NCBI GenBank assembly: GCA_900555835.1
Contig: USMK01000004.1
Span: 23,947 to 87,946, forward strand
DNA from: an uncultured Clostridium sp.
GTDB taxonomy: Bacteria; Bacillota; Clostridia; TANB77; CAG-508
DNA length: 64,000 bases
Reading direction: 5' to 3'
Position 1 is the stretch's first letter, and every line of letters starts with the position of its first letter. Below the pieces are notes generated by a model that saw only the letters and a program-made list of their open reading frames with translations, did no database searches and was not told where the DNA came from. Below are positions 16,306-27,200 of the stretch, one piece after another. The position numbers were made by a program, and so were the translations under genes.

Positions 16306-17610
16306 ATGGATATAAAAAACATTATATCTAAAAAAAGAGAAGACAAAGTAATTTCAAAAGACGAAATAGATTATTTTGTAAGAGAATATACAAATGGAAA
16401 TATACCAGATTATCAAGCTGCGGCATTGATAATGGCAATTTGTATAAATGGAATGACAGAAGAAGAAATAAAAAACTTAACAATCGCAATGGCTGAATCT
16501 GGCGAAAAAATTGATTTAAGCGAAATTGGAGATGTAGTAGTAGACAAGCACAGTACAGGTGGAGTTGGAGATAAAATAACTATTATACTAATGCCAATAA
16601 TTGCATCACTTGGAATACCAGTAGCAAAAATGTCAGGAAGAGGACTAGGCTTTACAGGTGGAACAGTAGATAAATTAGAATCCATACCAGGGTATAGAAC
16701 AGAAGTGCCAGTAGATGAATTTATAGAAAATGTAAAAAATGTGGGAATAAGCCTAATTGGACAAACTGCCAATATTGCACCAGCAGATAAAAAAATCTAT
16801 GCTCTTAGAGATGCCATAAATTGTACAAAAAGCATACCGCTTATAGCATCAAGCATAATGAGTAAAAAAATTGCATTAGGAGCAAATAAACTTGTTTTAG
16901 ATATAACCGTAGGAAATGGTGCTTTTATGAAAACAAAACAAGAAGCTATAACTCTTGCTAAATGTATGAAAAGAATAGGGGAAATGTCTGGAATAGAAAC
17001 AGTATGTGTTTTAACAAATATGGAAGAACCACTTGGACATAATGTAGGAAATACACTTGAAATTATAGAAGCCGTAGAAGCTTTAAAAAATAATATGCCA
17101 GATGATGTAAGAGAGGTAGTATACGAAATAGGAGCACAAATGATAAAACTTGCAGGAAGAGGAAATGATCTAAATGCAAATATTGTTCAAATAGAAGATG
17201 CATTGCAATCAGGAAGAGCCTACCAAAAATTTCTAGAACTAATATCAAACCAAGGTGGAGATATATCATTTATGCAAGAAATGACAAAACTAGGAAAAGC
17301 AAAATATGTTATACCAGTGCTAGCAGAAAAAGACGGAGTAGTGGAATCAATTAATGCTGAAATGGTTGGAAGCATTTCTGTGTATGTTGGAGCAGGAAGA
17401 ATGAAAAAAGAAGACAAAATAGATAAACTAGCAGGAATTGTTCTAGTTAAAAAAAGTGGAGACACAGTAAAGGTAGGAGAACCACTTGCATATGTTCATA
17501 CAAATGACGAAAACAAAGCAAAAGGTGCAGTAGAAAACCTAAAAACAGCATTTAATCTAACAAACAAAAATGTAAAAAGAAAAAAAGCTGTACTTGGAGT
17601 AATAAAATAA
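16306..17610 (+). CDS. pdp: Pyrimidine-nucleoside phosphorylase
   Basis: Cleaves uridine and thymidine with phosphate to base and pentose-1-phosphate (salvage). The family signature SGRGLGFTGGTVDKLE is at about residues 107-122, the phosphate-binding KHSTGGVGD just before it, and the C-terminal biotin-like domain at about 345-434. The 434-residue length is typical. It could be named deoA, but the Gram-positive family favours pdp. Confidence 0.93.
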   Translation: MDIKNIISKKREDKVISKDEIDYFVREYTNGNIPDYQAAALIMAICINGMTEEEIKNLTIAMAESGEKIDLSEIGDVVVDKHSTGGVGDKITIILMPIIASLGIPVAKMSGRGLGFTGGTVDKLESIPGYRTEVPVDEFIENVKNVGISLIGQTANIAPADKKIYALRDAINCTKSIPLIASSIMSKKIALGANKLVLDITVGNGAFMKTKQEAITLAKCMKRIGEMSGIETVCVLTNMEEPLGHNVGNTLEIIEAVEALKNNMPDDVREVVYEIGAQMIKLAGRGNDLNANIVQIEDALQSGRAYQKFLELISNQGGDISFMQEMTKLGKAKYVIPVLAEKDGVVESINAEMVGSISVYVGAGRMKKEDKIDKLAGIVLVKKSGDTVKVGEPLAYVHTNDENKAKGAVENLKTAFNLTNKNVKRKKAVLGVIK

Positions 17611-17652
17611 ATTTATTTGCGAGAGATAATAAAAAAGTTTCATAGATTTTAT

Positions 17653-17698
17653 AAAAAAATAGATTTAAGCTAAATTTTCAACTTAAATCTATTTTTTT
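17653..17698. terminator. Strong bidirectional terminator after the phosphorylase gene
   Basis: A perfect 17-bp stem (aaaaaaatagatttaag / cttaaatctattttttt) with T- and A-runs. It separates the convergent small-protein operon. Confidence 0.85.
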
Positions 17699-17717
17699 GA
17701 CTTTTTTATAACAAATC

Positions 17718-18059
17718 TTACGTTAACAAAAGCAAAATAAGAGCCATAAACAACATTTCGTCTTGAACGCCTTCTGAATACAAGAAAAACAAAAGACAAA
17801 CAATTAAAATATCGTCAAAATGCAAAGTTATCCCCAATATATTAAAAACTTGTGAATTTTCTTTCGAATATTCTGGCTTAGAAGTAGTTTTATTCCTAGG
17901 CAATGGCGGAACAGAAGTTGATTTGCTAGGAGTGGATAAGCCCAAATTTGAACTATGTAATGTTTTTTTATCATGAGGAGGTAACTTAGGCGGTGGAACA
18001 TAAAAAGAGTGGTATCTTCTATTAAATGGAAAACTCATAAAAGGCGGATAAAACATCAT
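17718..18059 (-). CDS. Small Pro-rich protein with hydrophobic C-terminus, unknown
   Basis: A 113-residue protein with a Pro/Ser-rich N-terminal half and a C-terminal hydrophobic region (from about ILGITLHFDDILIVC) forming one or two helices. Its ATG overlaps the TGA of the preceding gene (ATGA), so translation is coupled. I recall similar C-termini in hypothetical proteins of spore-forming Clostridia, but no function is known. It is the last gene of a three-gene unit. Confidence 0.6.
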   Translation of the reverse strand: MMFYPPFMSFPFNRRYHSFYVPPPKLPPHDKKTLHSSNLGLSTPSKSTSVPPLPRNKTTSKPEYSKENSQVFNILGITLHFDDILIVCLLFFLYSEGVQDEMLFMALILLLLT

Positions 18060-18469
18060 TTTTTAACATCACCACCAGAGGTAAAACCAAAAATATCAAT
18101 AACTTTGCCTATATTAAATAATTGAATATATTGGTCTAATTTTTCTTTCCTAGTTTCCTTTAAATATGGCTTTAAAGCTAGCAAAAGTTTACTCCTTGGG
18201 TCATCTTTTGAATTCATTTTATCAAAAGCCGTTTTAAATTTTAAAATAGTATCAATATCTATATTTGGAGTACTAGAATTATTTCCTTCATTACTGCTTC
18301 CTTTATTTTCGTTACTCTGATTTCCACCAGAACTAAGCATTTGCATCATAGTGCTAATTGTTTCAGGAGAAATATTTGGACTGCCTGAATTTTCTCCTTT
18401 GTTATCAGAAGAATTATTTAGTGTAGACTTAAATTTTTCTATAATTTCAGACAAATCCTCGTTATTCAT
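18056..18469 (-). CDS. Small acidic low-complexity protein, unknown
   Basis: A 137-residue protein with a Ser/Asn/Gly-rich middle (about residues 18-70, with NISPETISTMMQMLSSGG) and a helical C-terminus. Middle gene of a three-gene unit; the downstream gene overlaps it by ATGA. It shares an N-terminal MNN(E/A)D pattern with the 48-residue protein upstream. No motif gives a function. Confidence 0.6.
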   Translation of the reverse strand: MNNEDLSEIIEKFKSTLNNSSDNKGENSGSPNISPETISTMMQMLSSGGNQSNENKGSSNEGNNSSTPNIDIDTILKFKTAFDKMNSKDDPRSKLLLALKPYLKETRKEKLDQYIQLFNIGKVIDIFGFTSGGDVKK

Positions 18470-18487
18470 TCTGCATAGCCTCCTTAC

Positions 18488-18634
18488 TTAAAATTTCTTT
18501 TTAAATTCGTTTATTATTGAATCCTTATCTTTTGAATTTAAAATAGCATTTGCTTTTTGAATGCCTGCTTCTAAATCTTTTTTGTCCATTTTAGAAAGCA
18601 TAGCCATAATTTTTTCTATATCAGCGTTATTCAT
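18488..18634 (-). CDS. 48-residue charged helical protein, unknown
   Basis: ATG 18634 follows a strong ribosome site (taggaggttttgtg). The sequence begins MNNADIEKIMAMLSKMDKKD and is helical and lysine-rich to its end KKKF. It precedes the two other small proteins in the same direction by 19 bp, so it is the first gene of that unit. A TGTCGAA box reading toward it lies at 18774-18780. Confidence 0.6.
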   Translation of the reverse strand: MNNADIEKIMAMLSKMDKKDLEAGIQKANAILNSKDKDSIINEFKKKF

Positions 18635-18992
18635 ACACAAAACCTCCTAATTTAAGTTTATTATTCAATATAAAATCTATTACAAAAATGTTATCCACAA
18701 CGAAACTCTAAAATTAGTATATTCAATTAAATAAAAAGTGTTACAAATCGCCAAAACATACTTACAAGCAAATTTCGACAAAAATTACAAATAACAGCCA
18801 AAAATGTAAATAAAACAACACGAAAATGTAATCAAACTGTAAAAAAATCGCCTCTAACTGAAAAGCCGTAAAAAGAAAGCAGAATTTATTGCCATATATG
18901 GAAATTGCTGATATTGACTATAAACTATAAAAATGCAAGAATATTAATATATATTTATATAAATAAAAAGCACAAAAGCGAAAGGGGCAGAA
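18635..18992. promoter_or_regulatory. Divergent intergenic region with one Spo0A-like box
   Basis: 358 bp between the small-protein unit (minus) and the first giant gene (plus). It holds TTCGACA at 18774-18780 (TGTCGAA on the minus strand, the 0A box) and TTGACT at 18914-18919 facing the giant gene, without a clear -10 at 17 bp. No gene is seen in it. Confidence 0.4.
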
Positions 18993-21900
18993 ATGTTGAA
19001 ACAAATAGTAAAAGACAATGCGAAAAGAATATTAACCAAATTTATGGCAAGTACGTTAATTGTTACATTAAGCTGTACAAATTTTTTAGTATGCGGAAAT
19101 TATTTTGTATCATATGCAGCCGAAAATAACACAAATTTAGATAAGCAAACAGATGCAACACTTCATAAAAATGTTAAATTTGATGCATATTTTGAAGAAG
19201 AAAATAACCGAACACACTACAAAACAGCTGATTTGAACAATGAAGAAGTAGAATTTGTATTATCTACACATATTCAAAAAGAAGGTTACTTAAAAAATGC
19301 AACAATTGACCTAAAAAATGAGGAAAATAAAAACGACATAAACTTTACAGTAACAGATATAGAAGACGATAATGCCATAGTACAAAGTGCCTCTGAAAAT
19401 CAATTAGTATTAAGACAAATCAATTCAGGAGATAAGATAGAATTCAAGGCAAAAATATCTGCTGTAAAAAATATAAGTATAGAAAGATTAAACCAAATAA
19501 GCCTAATCACGTTAAAAGGTTTATACATAGATGCAAAAGGAAAAGAAACACCAATAGAAAAAGAAATAAAAATAAACTTAGCTTGGACGGGAAAATATGA
19601 AGCACAAATAAAACAAAGCATAACAAAATACATTCCAATAGAACAAGCTGATGGAAACAAAGCTTTAATATCAATGCAAATTGAAACAGGATTAAAAGCA
19701 CAAAATACAATGTTACCTATAAAAGAAACAAATTTGGAAATCAATGTTCCAATAATAAATGGGGAAAGACCAAAACAAGTAACAGTAAATGCAATATCAA
19801 CAGAAGCAACAAATGGAGCTACATCAGAAAACATTGTATTTACAGAAGACAATTGGGAATACAGCGAATCAGATGCTAAAATAAAAATCAATATAAAAAA
19901 TGAAGAAAACAAACTAGGAAAAAATACAGATATATATATTGTAAATTATATATACTCAGAAAATGTATATACTGCACTTGCAAAAGGAAACACAACAATA
20001 AATGCAAAATCAAATGTAAGTATAAAAACATATTCAGCAGATACATTTGAAGAATGTACAGCAGAAGCAAATGACCAAATTACCTTAACCCAAACAATTG
20101 GAAAATTGATATCAATGCAAGGAGAAAACATAACAGAAAGCATATCAAAAGGAAAATTCTATGCCAACATAAATAATCCACAAAGTGGAGATGGAACAGA
20201 GTTCGAATATAAATGGAATATAAATGTAGGATACAGCGAAGGATTGAATGGAATTGTTTTGAAAGATAAATCAGACAGAATGGTAGCGGAAAATAATATA
20301 ATAGGAAATTTAGCAGGAAAGACAATATATAAAGAAGTAACATTTAATTCAAGCTCATTTGACGAATTACTTGGAGAAGACGGAAAAGTTTCAATATATA
20401 ATGGAGAAGACAGACTATTAGCACTAATTGCAAAAGATTCAAGAACAGATACAAATGGAAATTACATAGCAGAATTTATGGAAGAAGTATCAAACATAAA
20501 AATAGTTACAAGCAAACCAATAAAAAATGGAAATTTAATAATAAGTGTAAAAAAAGAAATCAAAAGCGACTTAGGATTTACAAAATCACAAATAGACAAT
20601 TTCCAAAAAATTGATGTATTATCAGAAATATATCAATTAGAAGAAAAAACAAATGCTGAAGTTTTAGTAGAGGAAAAAGAAGTTTCTATTCCACTAGAAG
20701 CAACAGTAACAAAATCTAAAATAAGCATAAACAGAGAAAAGCTATCTACATTAGTAAAAAATGAGGACGTAGAATTTACAATAGAACTAGGAAATGACAA
20801 CGAAAATTCAGACTTATACGTAGACCCAATATTTGAAATAGAACTTCCAAAAGAAATTGAAAATGTGGAAGTGCTAGAATCCAAAATACTATTTGATGAA
20901 GAATTGCTAATTGACAAAGTAGAATTTATACAAAAAGACGGGATGCCAGTATTAAGAATAATGCTAAATGGTGTACAAACCAAATACAGCAATGGTGTTG
21001 TAGCCAATGGAACAAACATTGTGCTAAAAACAAATATAACAGTAAACCAATTATCGCCTAGCAAACAAACAGAAGTAAAAATGTATTACTACAACTCAAA
21101 CACAGTAAACTATGACAATGGAGTACAAACAGACAAAGGCCTTGGAGGACTTGCAACAACCAACATAGAACTTGTAGCACCAACAGGAATGATAACAATA
21201 AACGGAATGCAAAACTATGACGGGAATGGTAACACAATAATGACACTAAACCAAGGCGATGTACTAGAACAAGTAGAAACATACAGACCAGCAAGAATAA
21301 TAAAAATGAACATAAGTGCAATAAACAATACAGGAAATACATGTAGTGATGTTGTAATTCTAGGAAGAGTACCATTTGCTGGAAACACAGACCTAGAAAC
21401 AAAAGAAGACTTAGGAACAACATTAGATACATATTTAAGAGGATATATAAAAGCGGAAAACCTAGAAGGAGACGGACTAAAAATCTACTACTCAGAAAAC
21501 GGAGAAGCAACAAGTGCAATAGGAGATACAGAAAATGCCTGGACACTAGAACCAACAGATTTAAGCAAAGTAAAATCATATATGATAGTATTAAATGGCT
21601 ACGAAATGAACCAAGGGGAGCAAATAAACTTCTCATATGATTTTGAGTTCCCTGCTAATATTGGATATAACCAAACAATAAATGCTAATTACGGAATATA
21701 CTATATAAATAATACCCAAGTAGCTTCTGTAAGTGCATTTGCAAAATCAAATAAAGTAGGAATAACAACAGGTAGAGGACCGGAATTAAAAATATTGCAA
21801 ACTGTTGAAGGAACAAAAGAAGATGGAACAGTTGAAGCATATAAAGTTTTGAAATTTACAATTAGTGTAAATAATACAGGAACAGAAACTGCACAAAATG

Positions 21901-24296
21901 TTACAATTAAAAATGAAATTCCAAAATGGACATGTCTAGTAAGACCAGTAGATTTAGAAAAGCAAGTTAATGAAACAAATATAGAAATATATGCTAATTT
22001 GAATAATGATGCAGAAATAAAAGAAGAATGGAATGTAATAAATGATTCTATTGGAGGCTTTGATAATCCACCAGTAGTAAAATGGGACATACCAGAAATA
22101 AAACCGGGAGAAATAGTACAAAAAGATATATATGTGTTAACCATGAATTCACCAGACATTTATTCATACTACAAAGACTATCCTGGATTTACAATAGGCG
22201 ATGACGGAAAATACTATATAAAAACTAGTGTATATAATGCCGATACAGATACAACATATGAAACACAAAATGAAATTACATCTGTTCCACAAATAGATGT
22301 ACAAAGTGTAACACTAGTAGATGCGGACAATATTACTGCAACATTACAAGCTTCATCAGAAGAAACCCCAGTAGAAGATACAGATAGAAGAGTAGTAGAA
22401 AATGTAACAACTTCATTATCTGGGAAAGCAATGGAAAATGAACAAATTACATTCTTAATATTGCTTGAAAATCCAGGAAACTTAAATAGTATAAGAGTAG
22501 AGAAGAAATTACCAGATATATTTTCTTATGTTAAAGCTGAGCTAACTTTAACTGACGCAGAAACAGGAGAAATGACTACGATTAGTGGAAATTATGATGA
22601 AGAAACTAGAACCGTAACATTACAAAAAGATGGATTAGATGAAAATGTAAAAATGGGTGGACTAATTGAGGTAAAAGTAAATAAGTTAAATGATCAAGAA
22701 TATAGTAGAGAAATACATACAAATGTAAAAGTATGGTATGATGCCGATATCGAAAAAGAAAGTGATGATATAATATTAAATATAGTAAAACCCCAATATA
22801 CAGTAAAACAACAAATTGATAATTCTAGTAGCATAATAAATACAGGTGATGTTATTGAATATGCAATTGTTATAGAGAATACAAGTGATGTACCTATTAC
22901 TAATATGAAAATGACAACATATGTTCCAGAAGCATTTTTTATAGATAAAGTTACAGTAACTCAATATGGTTCAACAATAACAACATATTCAAAAGAAAGC
23001 GAGCAAAATATAGAAGAGGATATAAGTTTACCAGAGGGTGAAAATATAATTATAAAAATGAAATTTAAGGTACTATCAGTAAAAGAAGATACAAAAACCA
23101 CATTATATACATTAGTGTATGGAGAAGGTATAGATTCAACAATGACTGATATGATTACACAAACTATTGAACAAGATGCAAAATATGCGAACAATGGAGA
23201 CAATAATAATGGATCTAATAATGGAAACAATGGAGGAAATAATAACGGAAATTCAGGAACCCCAGAAAAAACTTATAAAATTTCTGGAATGGTATGGGAA
23301 GATAAGAACGAAAATGGACAAAAAGATGACAACGAGAAAAATCTAGAAGGAATAGTTGTAAATATCATTGATGCAACAACTGGAAATAAAATATTAGATA
23401 CAAGTTCTCAACCAATACAAGCAGTAACTAACAGTGAAGGGAAATATCTATTAACAAATGTTAAATCAGGAAAATATATGTTAATGTTTCAGTATGATAA
23501 TAAAACATATACTACTACAAGTTATCAAAAATTAAATGTATCTGAAATATATAATTCAAATGCCATAGAAAAAGAAATAACTGTGGATGGAGAAAAGATG
23601 ACTGTTGGAGTAACAGATGTAATAGATGTAAATTCTACAAAAATAAATATAAATTTAGGATTAGTAAATAAAGCAAAATTTGATCTGAAACTAGACAAAT
23701 ATATAACCAACATAACAGTTCAAAATGGAAAAGGGGTAAAAACATATAATTTTGACAATTCTACATTAGCAAAAGTAGAAATTCCAGCAAGTCAAGTAGC
23801 AAAATCTACAATTGTATTAGAATACAAAATAGTAATAACAAACGAAGGAAATGTAGCTGGATATGCAAAAAATATAGTTGATTATAAACCAAAAGATACA
23901 ACATTTAATTCATCACTAAATAAAAATTGGTATGCAGGTAATGATGGTAACTTATATACAACAGAATTAGAGAATACACTTATAAATCCAGGAGAAACAA
24001 AAGAAGTTAAATTGATTTTAACAAAACAGATGACTGAAAGTAATACTGGAATGGTAAATAATATTGCAGAAATAAATAGTAGTTACAACGAACAAGGAAT
24101 AGATGATAGAGATTCAGCAGCTGGAAACAAAGCACAAGGTGAAGATGACATGGGAAATGCAGATGCAATTATCACAGTAAAAACTGGTGGAACAGTAATG
24201 TATACATTACTTGGAATTATAATTTTAGCAATATTATCAATAGGAATTTATGTAATAAAATCAAAAATTTTAAAAAGTAAGGAGGTGTACAGATGA
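18993..24296 (+). CDS. Giant surface protein A1 (1767 residues)
   Basis: Signal peptide (about residues 10-40), then some 1350 residues of beta-rich, Asn/Thr/Glu-rich sequence with repeated DUF11-like units (patterns such as NNTGTETAQNVTIKNEIP and NTSDVPITNMKMTTYVPE), a Gly/Asn linker (about 1398-1422), an SdrD/Cna-B-like domain starting ISGMVWEDKNENGQ (about 1429), another beta domain, and a C-terminal membrane helix with basic tail but no LPxTG. Paralogue of the 33588 protein from end to end. The stop overlaps the start of B1 (ATGA), so A1 and B1 are translationally coupled. Ribosome site: aaaggggcag. Adhesin or surface scaffold by inference. Confidence 0.85.
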   Translation: MLKQIVKDNAKRILTKFMASTLIVTLSCTNFLVCGNYFVSYAAENNTNLDKQTDATLHKNVKFDAYFEEENNRTHYKTADLNNEEVEFVLSTHIQKEGYLKNATIDLKNEENKNDINFTVTDIEDDNAIVQSASENQLVLRQINSGDKIEFKAKISAVKNISIERLNQISLITLKGLYIDAKGKETPIEKEIKINLAWTGKYEAQIKQSITKYIPIEQADGNKALISMQIETGLKAQNTMLPIKETNLEINVPIINGERPKQVTVNAISTEATNGATSENIVFTEDNWEYSESDAKIKINIKNEENKLGKNTDIYIVNYIYSENVYTALAKGNTTINAKSNVSIKTYSADTFEECTAEANDQITLTQTIGKLISMQGENITESISKGKFYANINNPQSGDGTEFEYKWNINVGYSEGLNGIVLKDKSDRMVAENNIIGNLAGKTIYKEVTFNSSSFDELLGEDGKVSIYNGEDRLLALIAKDSRTDTNGNYIAEFMEEVSNIKIVTSKPIKNGNLIISVKKEIKSDLGFTKSQIDNFQKIDVLSEIYQLEEKTNAEVLVEEKEVSIPLEATVTKSKISINREKLSTLVKNEDVEFTIELGNDNENSDLYVDPIFEIELPKEIENVEVLESKILFDEELLIDKVEFIQKDGMPVLRIMLNGVQTKYSNGVVANGTNIVLKTNITVNQLSPSKQTEVKMYYYNSNTVNYDNGVQTDKGLGGLATTNIELVAPTGMITINGMQNYDGNGNTIMTLNQGDVLEQVETYRPARIIKMNISAINNTGNTCSDVVILGRVPFAGNTDLETKEDLGTTLDTYLRGYIKAENLEGDGLKIYYSENGEATSAIGDTENAWTLEPTDLSKVKSYMIVLNGYEMNQGEQINFSYDFEFPANIGYNQTINANYGIYYINNTQVASVSAFAKSNKVGITTGRGPELKILQTVEGTKEDGTVEAYKVLKFTISVNNTGTETAQNVTIKNEIPKWTCLVRPVDLEKQVNETNIEIYANLNNDAEIKEEWNVINDSIGGFDNPPVVKWDIPEIKPGEIVQKDIYVLTMNSPDIYSYYKDYPGFTIGDDGKYYIKTSVYNADTDTTYETQNEITSVPQIDVQSVTLVDADNITATLQASSEETPVEDTDRRVVENVTTSLSGKAMENEQITFLILLENPGNLNSIRVEKKLPDIFSYVKAELTLTDAETGEMTTISGNYDEETRTVTLQKDGLDENVKMGGLIEVKVNKLNDQEYSREIHTNVKVWYDADIEKESDDIILNIVKPQYTVKQQIDNSSSIINTGDVIEYAIVIENTSDVPITNMKMTTYVPEAFFIDKVTVTQYGSTITTYSKESEQNIEEDISLPEGENIIIKMKFKVLSVKEDTKTTLYTLVYGEGIDSTMTDMITQTIEQDAKYANNGDNNNGSNNGNNGGNNNGNSGTPEKTYKISGMVWEDKNENGQKDDNEKNLEGIVVNIIDATTGNKILDTSSQPIQAVTNSEGKYLLTNVKSGKYMLMFQYDNKTYTTTSYQKLNVSEIYNSNAIEKEITVDGEKMTVGVTDVIDVNSTKININLGLVNKAKFDLKLDKYITNITVQNGKGVKTYNFDNSTLAKVEIPASQVAKSTIVLEYKIVITNEGNVAGYAKNIVDYKPKDTTFNSSLNKNWYAGNDGNLYTTELENTLINPGETKEVKLILTKQMTESNTGMVNNIAEINSSYNEQGIDDRDSAAGNKAQGEDDMGNADAIITVKTGGTVMYTLLGIIILAILSIGIYVIKSKILKSKEVYR

Positions 24297-27200
24297 AAAA
24301 AAGTAGCATAATAAAAATAACGTTATTAAATATATTAGTATTATTAGTATTTATGGGAAATACTTTTGCTGCGACTATTATAACAAGTGAAAGATCAACT
24401 GATGATGATGAATATGACCAAAAAATAGAAATAGATGAAAATAATGAAGAAGCAGAAAAATTTGCAAATAGTTATGATGAATCATCTGATAAAAGCGAAG
24501 AACAGCAAAAGGAAGAAGCATATACTTTAAAAAAGAAAATTGAAACAGAACTAAAAAATCAATTGGATGATATGGCAAGTTCAGCAAAAGCGGAAATATA
24601 CAGTGTAATATATGATAAAGAAGATGATATAAGTAGTCAAATAAAAGAAATTTGGCTTCAAAATGCAAAAAAAGAAATATCAGATGAAAACTTAAATAAA
24701 ATATTAACAAGATTTGAAGATACGTTAATTGAATATGAAGAAAAAAAGATAGATAATTGGTTTAATACATATTATACTAATAATAAAGATCAAATTATAA
24801 AAAAAGTGCAATTATATATAGATGAAGATGAAGTTAAAATAGATTCCGCAGTTGCAATTGTTGTATATACAGCAACAGATTCTATAAATACAGAAGTAAA
24901 TAAAATTAGTACAAATATATTAGAAAAAATACCAGAAAAAATAAAAACAATATTAAATAGATATGTACGAGTAACAACTTGGGAAGAAAGGGCCGTAGAA
25001 GCTATTCTTGTGGAAGTAGATGTTGATATAAAAAACAGTTTAGAGGAAAGTTTTAAGACAAATTTTAGCTGGGAAAATGATAAATTGTTGGAAGCTTTTG
25101 AACAAATAGCCGTTGTTTCAACAGATATGTCTAATGATTTTACAAATAAAACATTAGATAGTATAAAAAACGAATATGCAAATAAATTAGGTTTAAATCC
25201 ATGGGATTATGATTTCAAAACATTATTTATAAAATATGGATTAAGTCTATTTGAGGATAAATTGAATGATAGTTGGAAAGAACTAAATAATCTTGTAATG
25301 GATAAGATATTATCAGTAGGCGAAAAAGAAATATATAATAACAATTATATAAAGATATTTACTGAAAAGAAAAAGACGGCTAATAACAATTATGAATTAT
25401 CAATAAAAGTAGCACAACAAGAACAGGATGAAATAAAAAGACAAGAGGCTATACAAAGAGCAAAGAATAAATTAACAGAAGATTTAAAAAATGCAGAAAG
25501 AGAAGCGGATGAAGAAGCAAGAAATCAGTTAAGCAGTGAAGCCATAAAAGAATACAATGAAACAATGACAAAATTAAGAGAAGAAATGAAACAAGATGCT
25601 GTTACTGAACTAGAAAAACAAGCACAAGAATTGCCTAACGAAATAAAAAAAGGAGCAGGAGACATTTTTGATCAATTAACACAAGAGTCAATATTATTAA
25701 AAAAGGAAAATACAGAAATAGACAACAAATATGATAAACTTGACCAAGATATAGAAGTAAAATATGGTAAGAGATTATCAGACGAAAAAATAGCAGAGAG
25801 AGATAATAAACTAAATGAAATACAAAAAAATTGGGAAACAAGAGCAGAAGAAATAGACAAAAAATATCCTACAAAGTTAACACAGGAACAGAAAAATCAA
25901 AAACAAAATGAAATTGATGTTGCAAAAGCCCAAAAAGAAGCAAGAGATGCAGTAACCAGAGAAAAATATGGACAAGAATTAACACCAACACAGAAAGAAG
26001 AATTGAAACAGAAATTAGATACAGCAGAGGCGAATTACAATAGTAGAACAGACGAAATAAATAAAAAATTTGATAAAGAAAATTTAACAGATGCAGAGAA
26101 AAAAGAATGGGATCAAGAACTAAAACAAGCAAAGCAGGATTGGAAAAGCAATCAAGAAAAAATCAATGAAGAATTTGAACCAAAACAATTAACACCAGAA
26201 GAAAAAGCACAAATGAAAAAAGAACTTAGCGATAATCAAGATATATATCAAAATGACCGAGATAATATAAACACCAAATATGATGAAATGACAACATTAA
26301 CACCGGAAGAAAAAGCTGAGAGAGAAAGACTAATAAAAGAAAATGATCAAAACAAGAAAGAACAAAATGAAGCAGTTAAAGAAGAATATACATTGCCAGA
26401 ACAAACGGAAGAACAAAAGGCACAAATGAAAGCTGAAAAAGAAGAAAACAGCAAAAAAAGAAAACAAGAGAAGGAAGAAGCGAAGAAAAAAAGACAAGAA
26501 AACAAAAAAAAGAGACAAGAAGAAATTAATAAAGAGTGGACAAACGTAAAACAGGAAAGACAAGATTTTAACTCTTGGCGTGATAATACTTATAAGCCTC
26601 AAATTGCAGAGATAGATCAACAATTGAAAAATAAAGACTTAACGCCTGAGCAAAGACAAGAGCTTATAGATAAAAAATCAAAGTTAGAAACTGAATTTAA
26701 AGAAAGGAAAAAAAGCTTAGAAAAGAAAGAAGATGCAATAAGAGAAAAAGAAAAATCTTTGCTTTCAGATGAGGAAAAAAAGGCTATGGAGGCCACTGCA
26801 ACACTTGTAGGAGAATTAGTAGGAACATATGCTAATCAACTATTAAGTCAATTAACAGGAAAATTAACAGAATGGGCAGAAAAGTTGGGAACAATTGGAT
26901 CAGCAGTAATAAAGTCTATTGTAAGTCAAATTCAAAACTGGGCAGTTAGTCAAATTGTAAATAATATAAAACAATGTATATATGGAGCATTTGGTGTTAC
27001 ACCAAAGTATGGATTTAGTGCAATAAAAATAAATTGGACACAAATAGGACAACAAGTATTATGGGCTTGGGCAATGTCAAATGAGAAGTTAGCACAGATT
27101 TTGAGTGGCTTTGGTGGATTACCTTTAAAAGGTGATTTGACTTATGAAGCAGCAGCAGAAATCAATTATTTATTTATTGCAAGATCTGGTATAACACTTA

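Noticed and set aside
21058..21636. A 192-codon minus-strand frame inside A1
   Set aside because: Leu/Phe-rich shadow of the sense coding pattern, with no start context; several similar frames lie under B1, A2 and B2.
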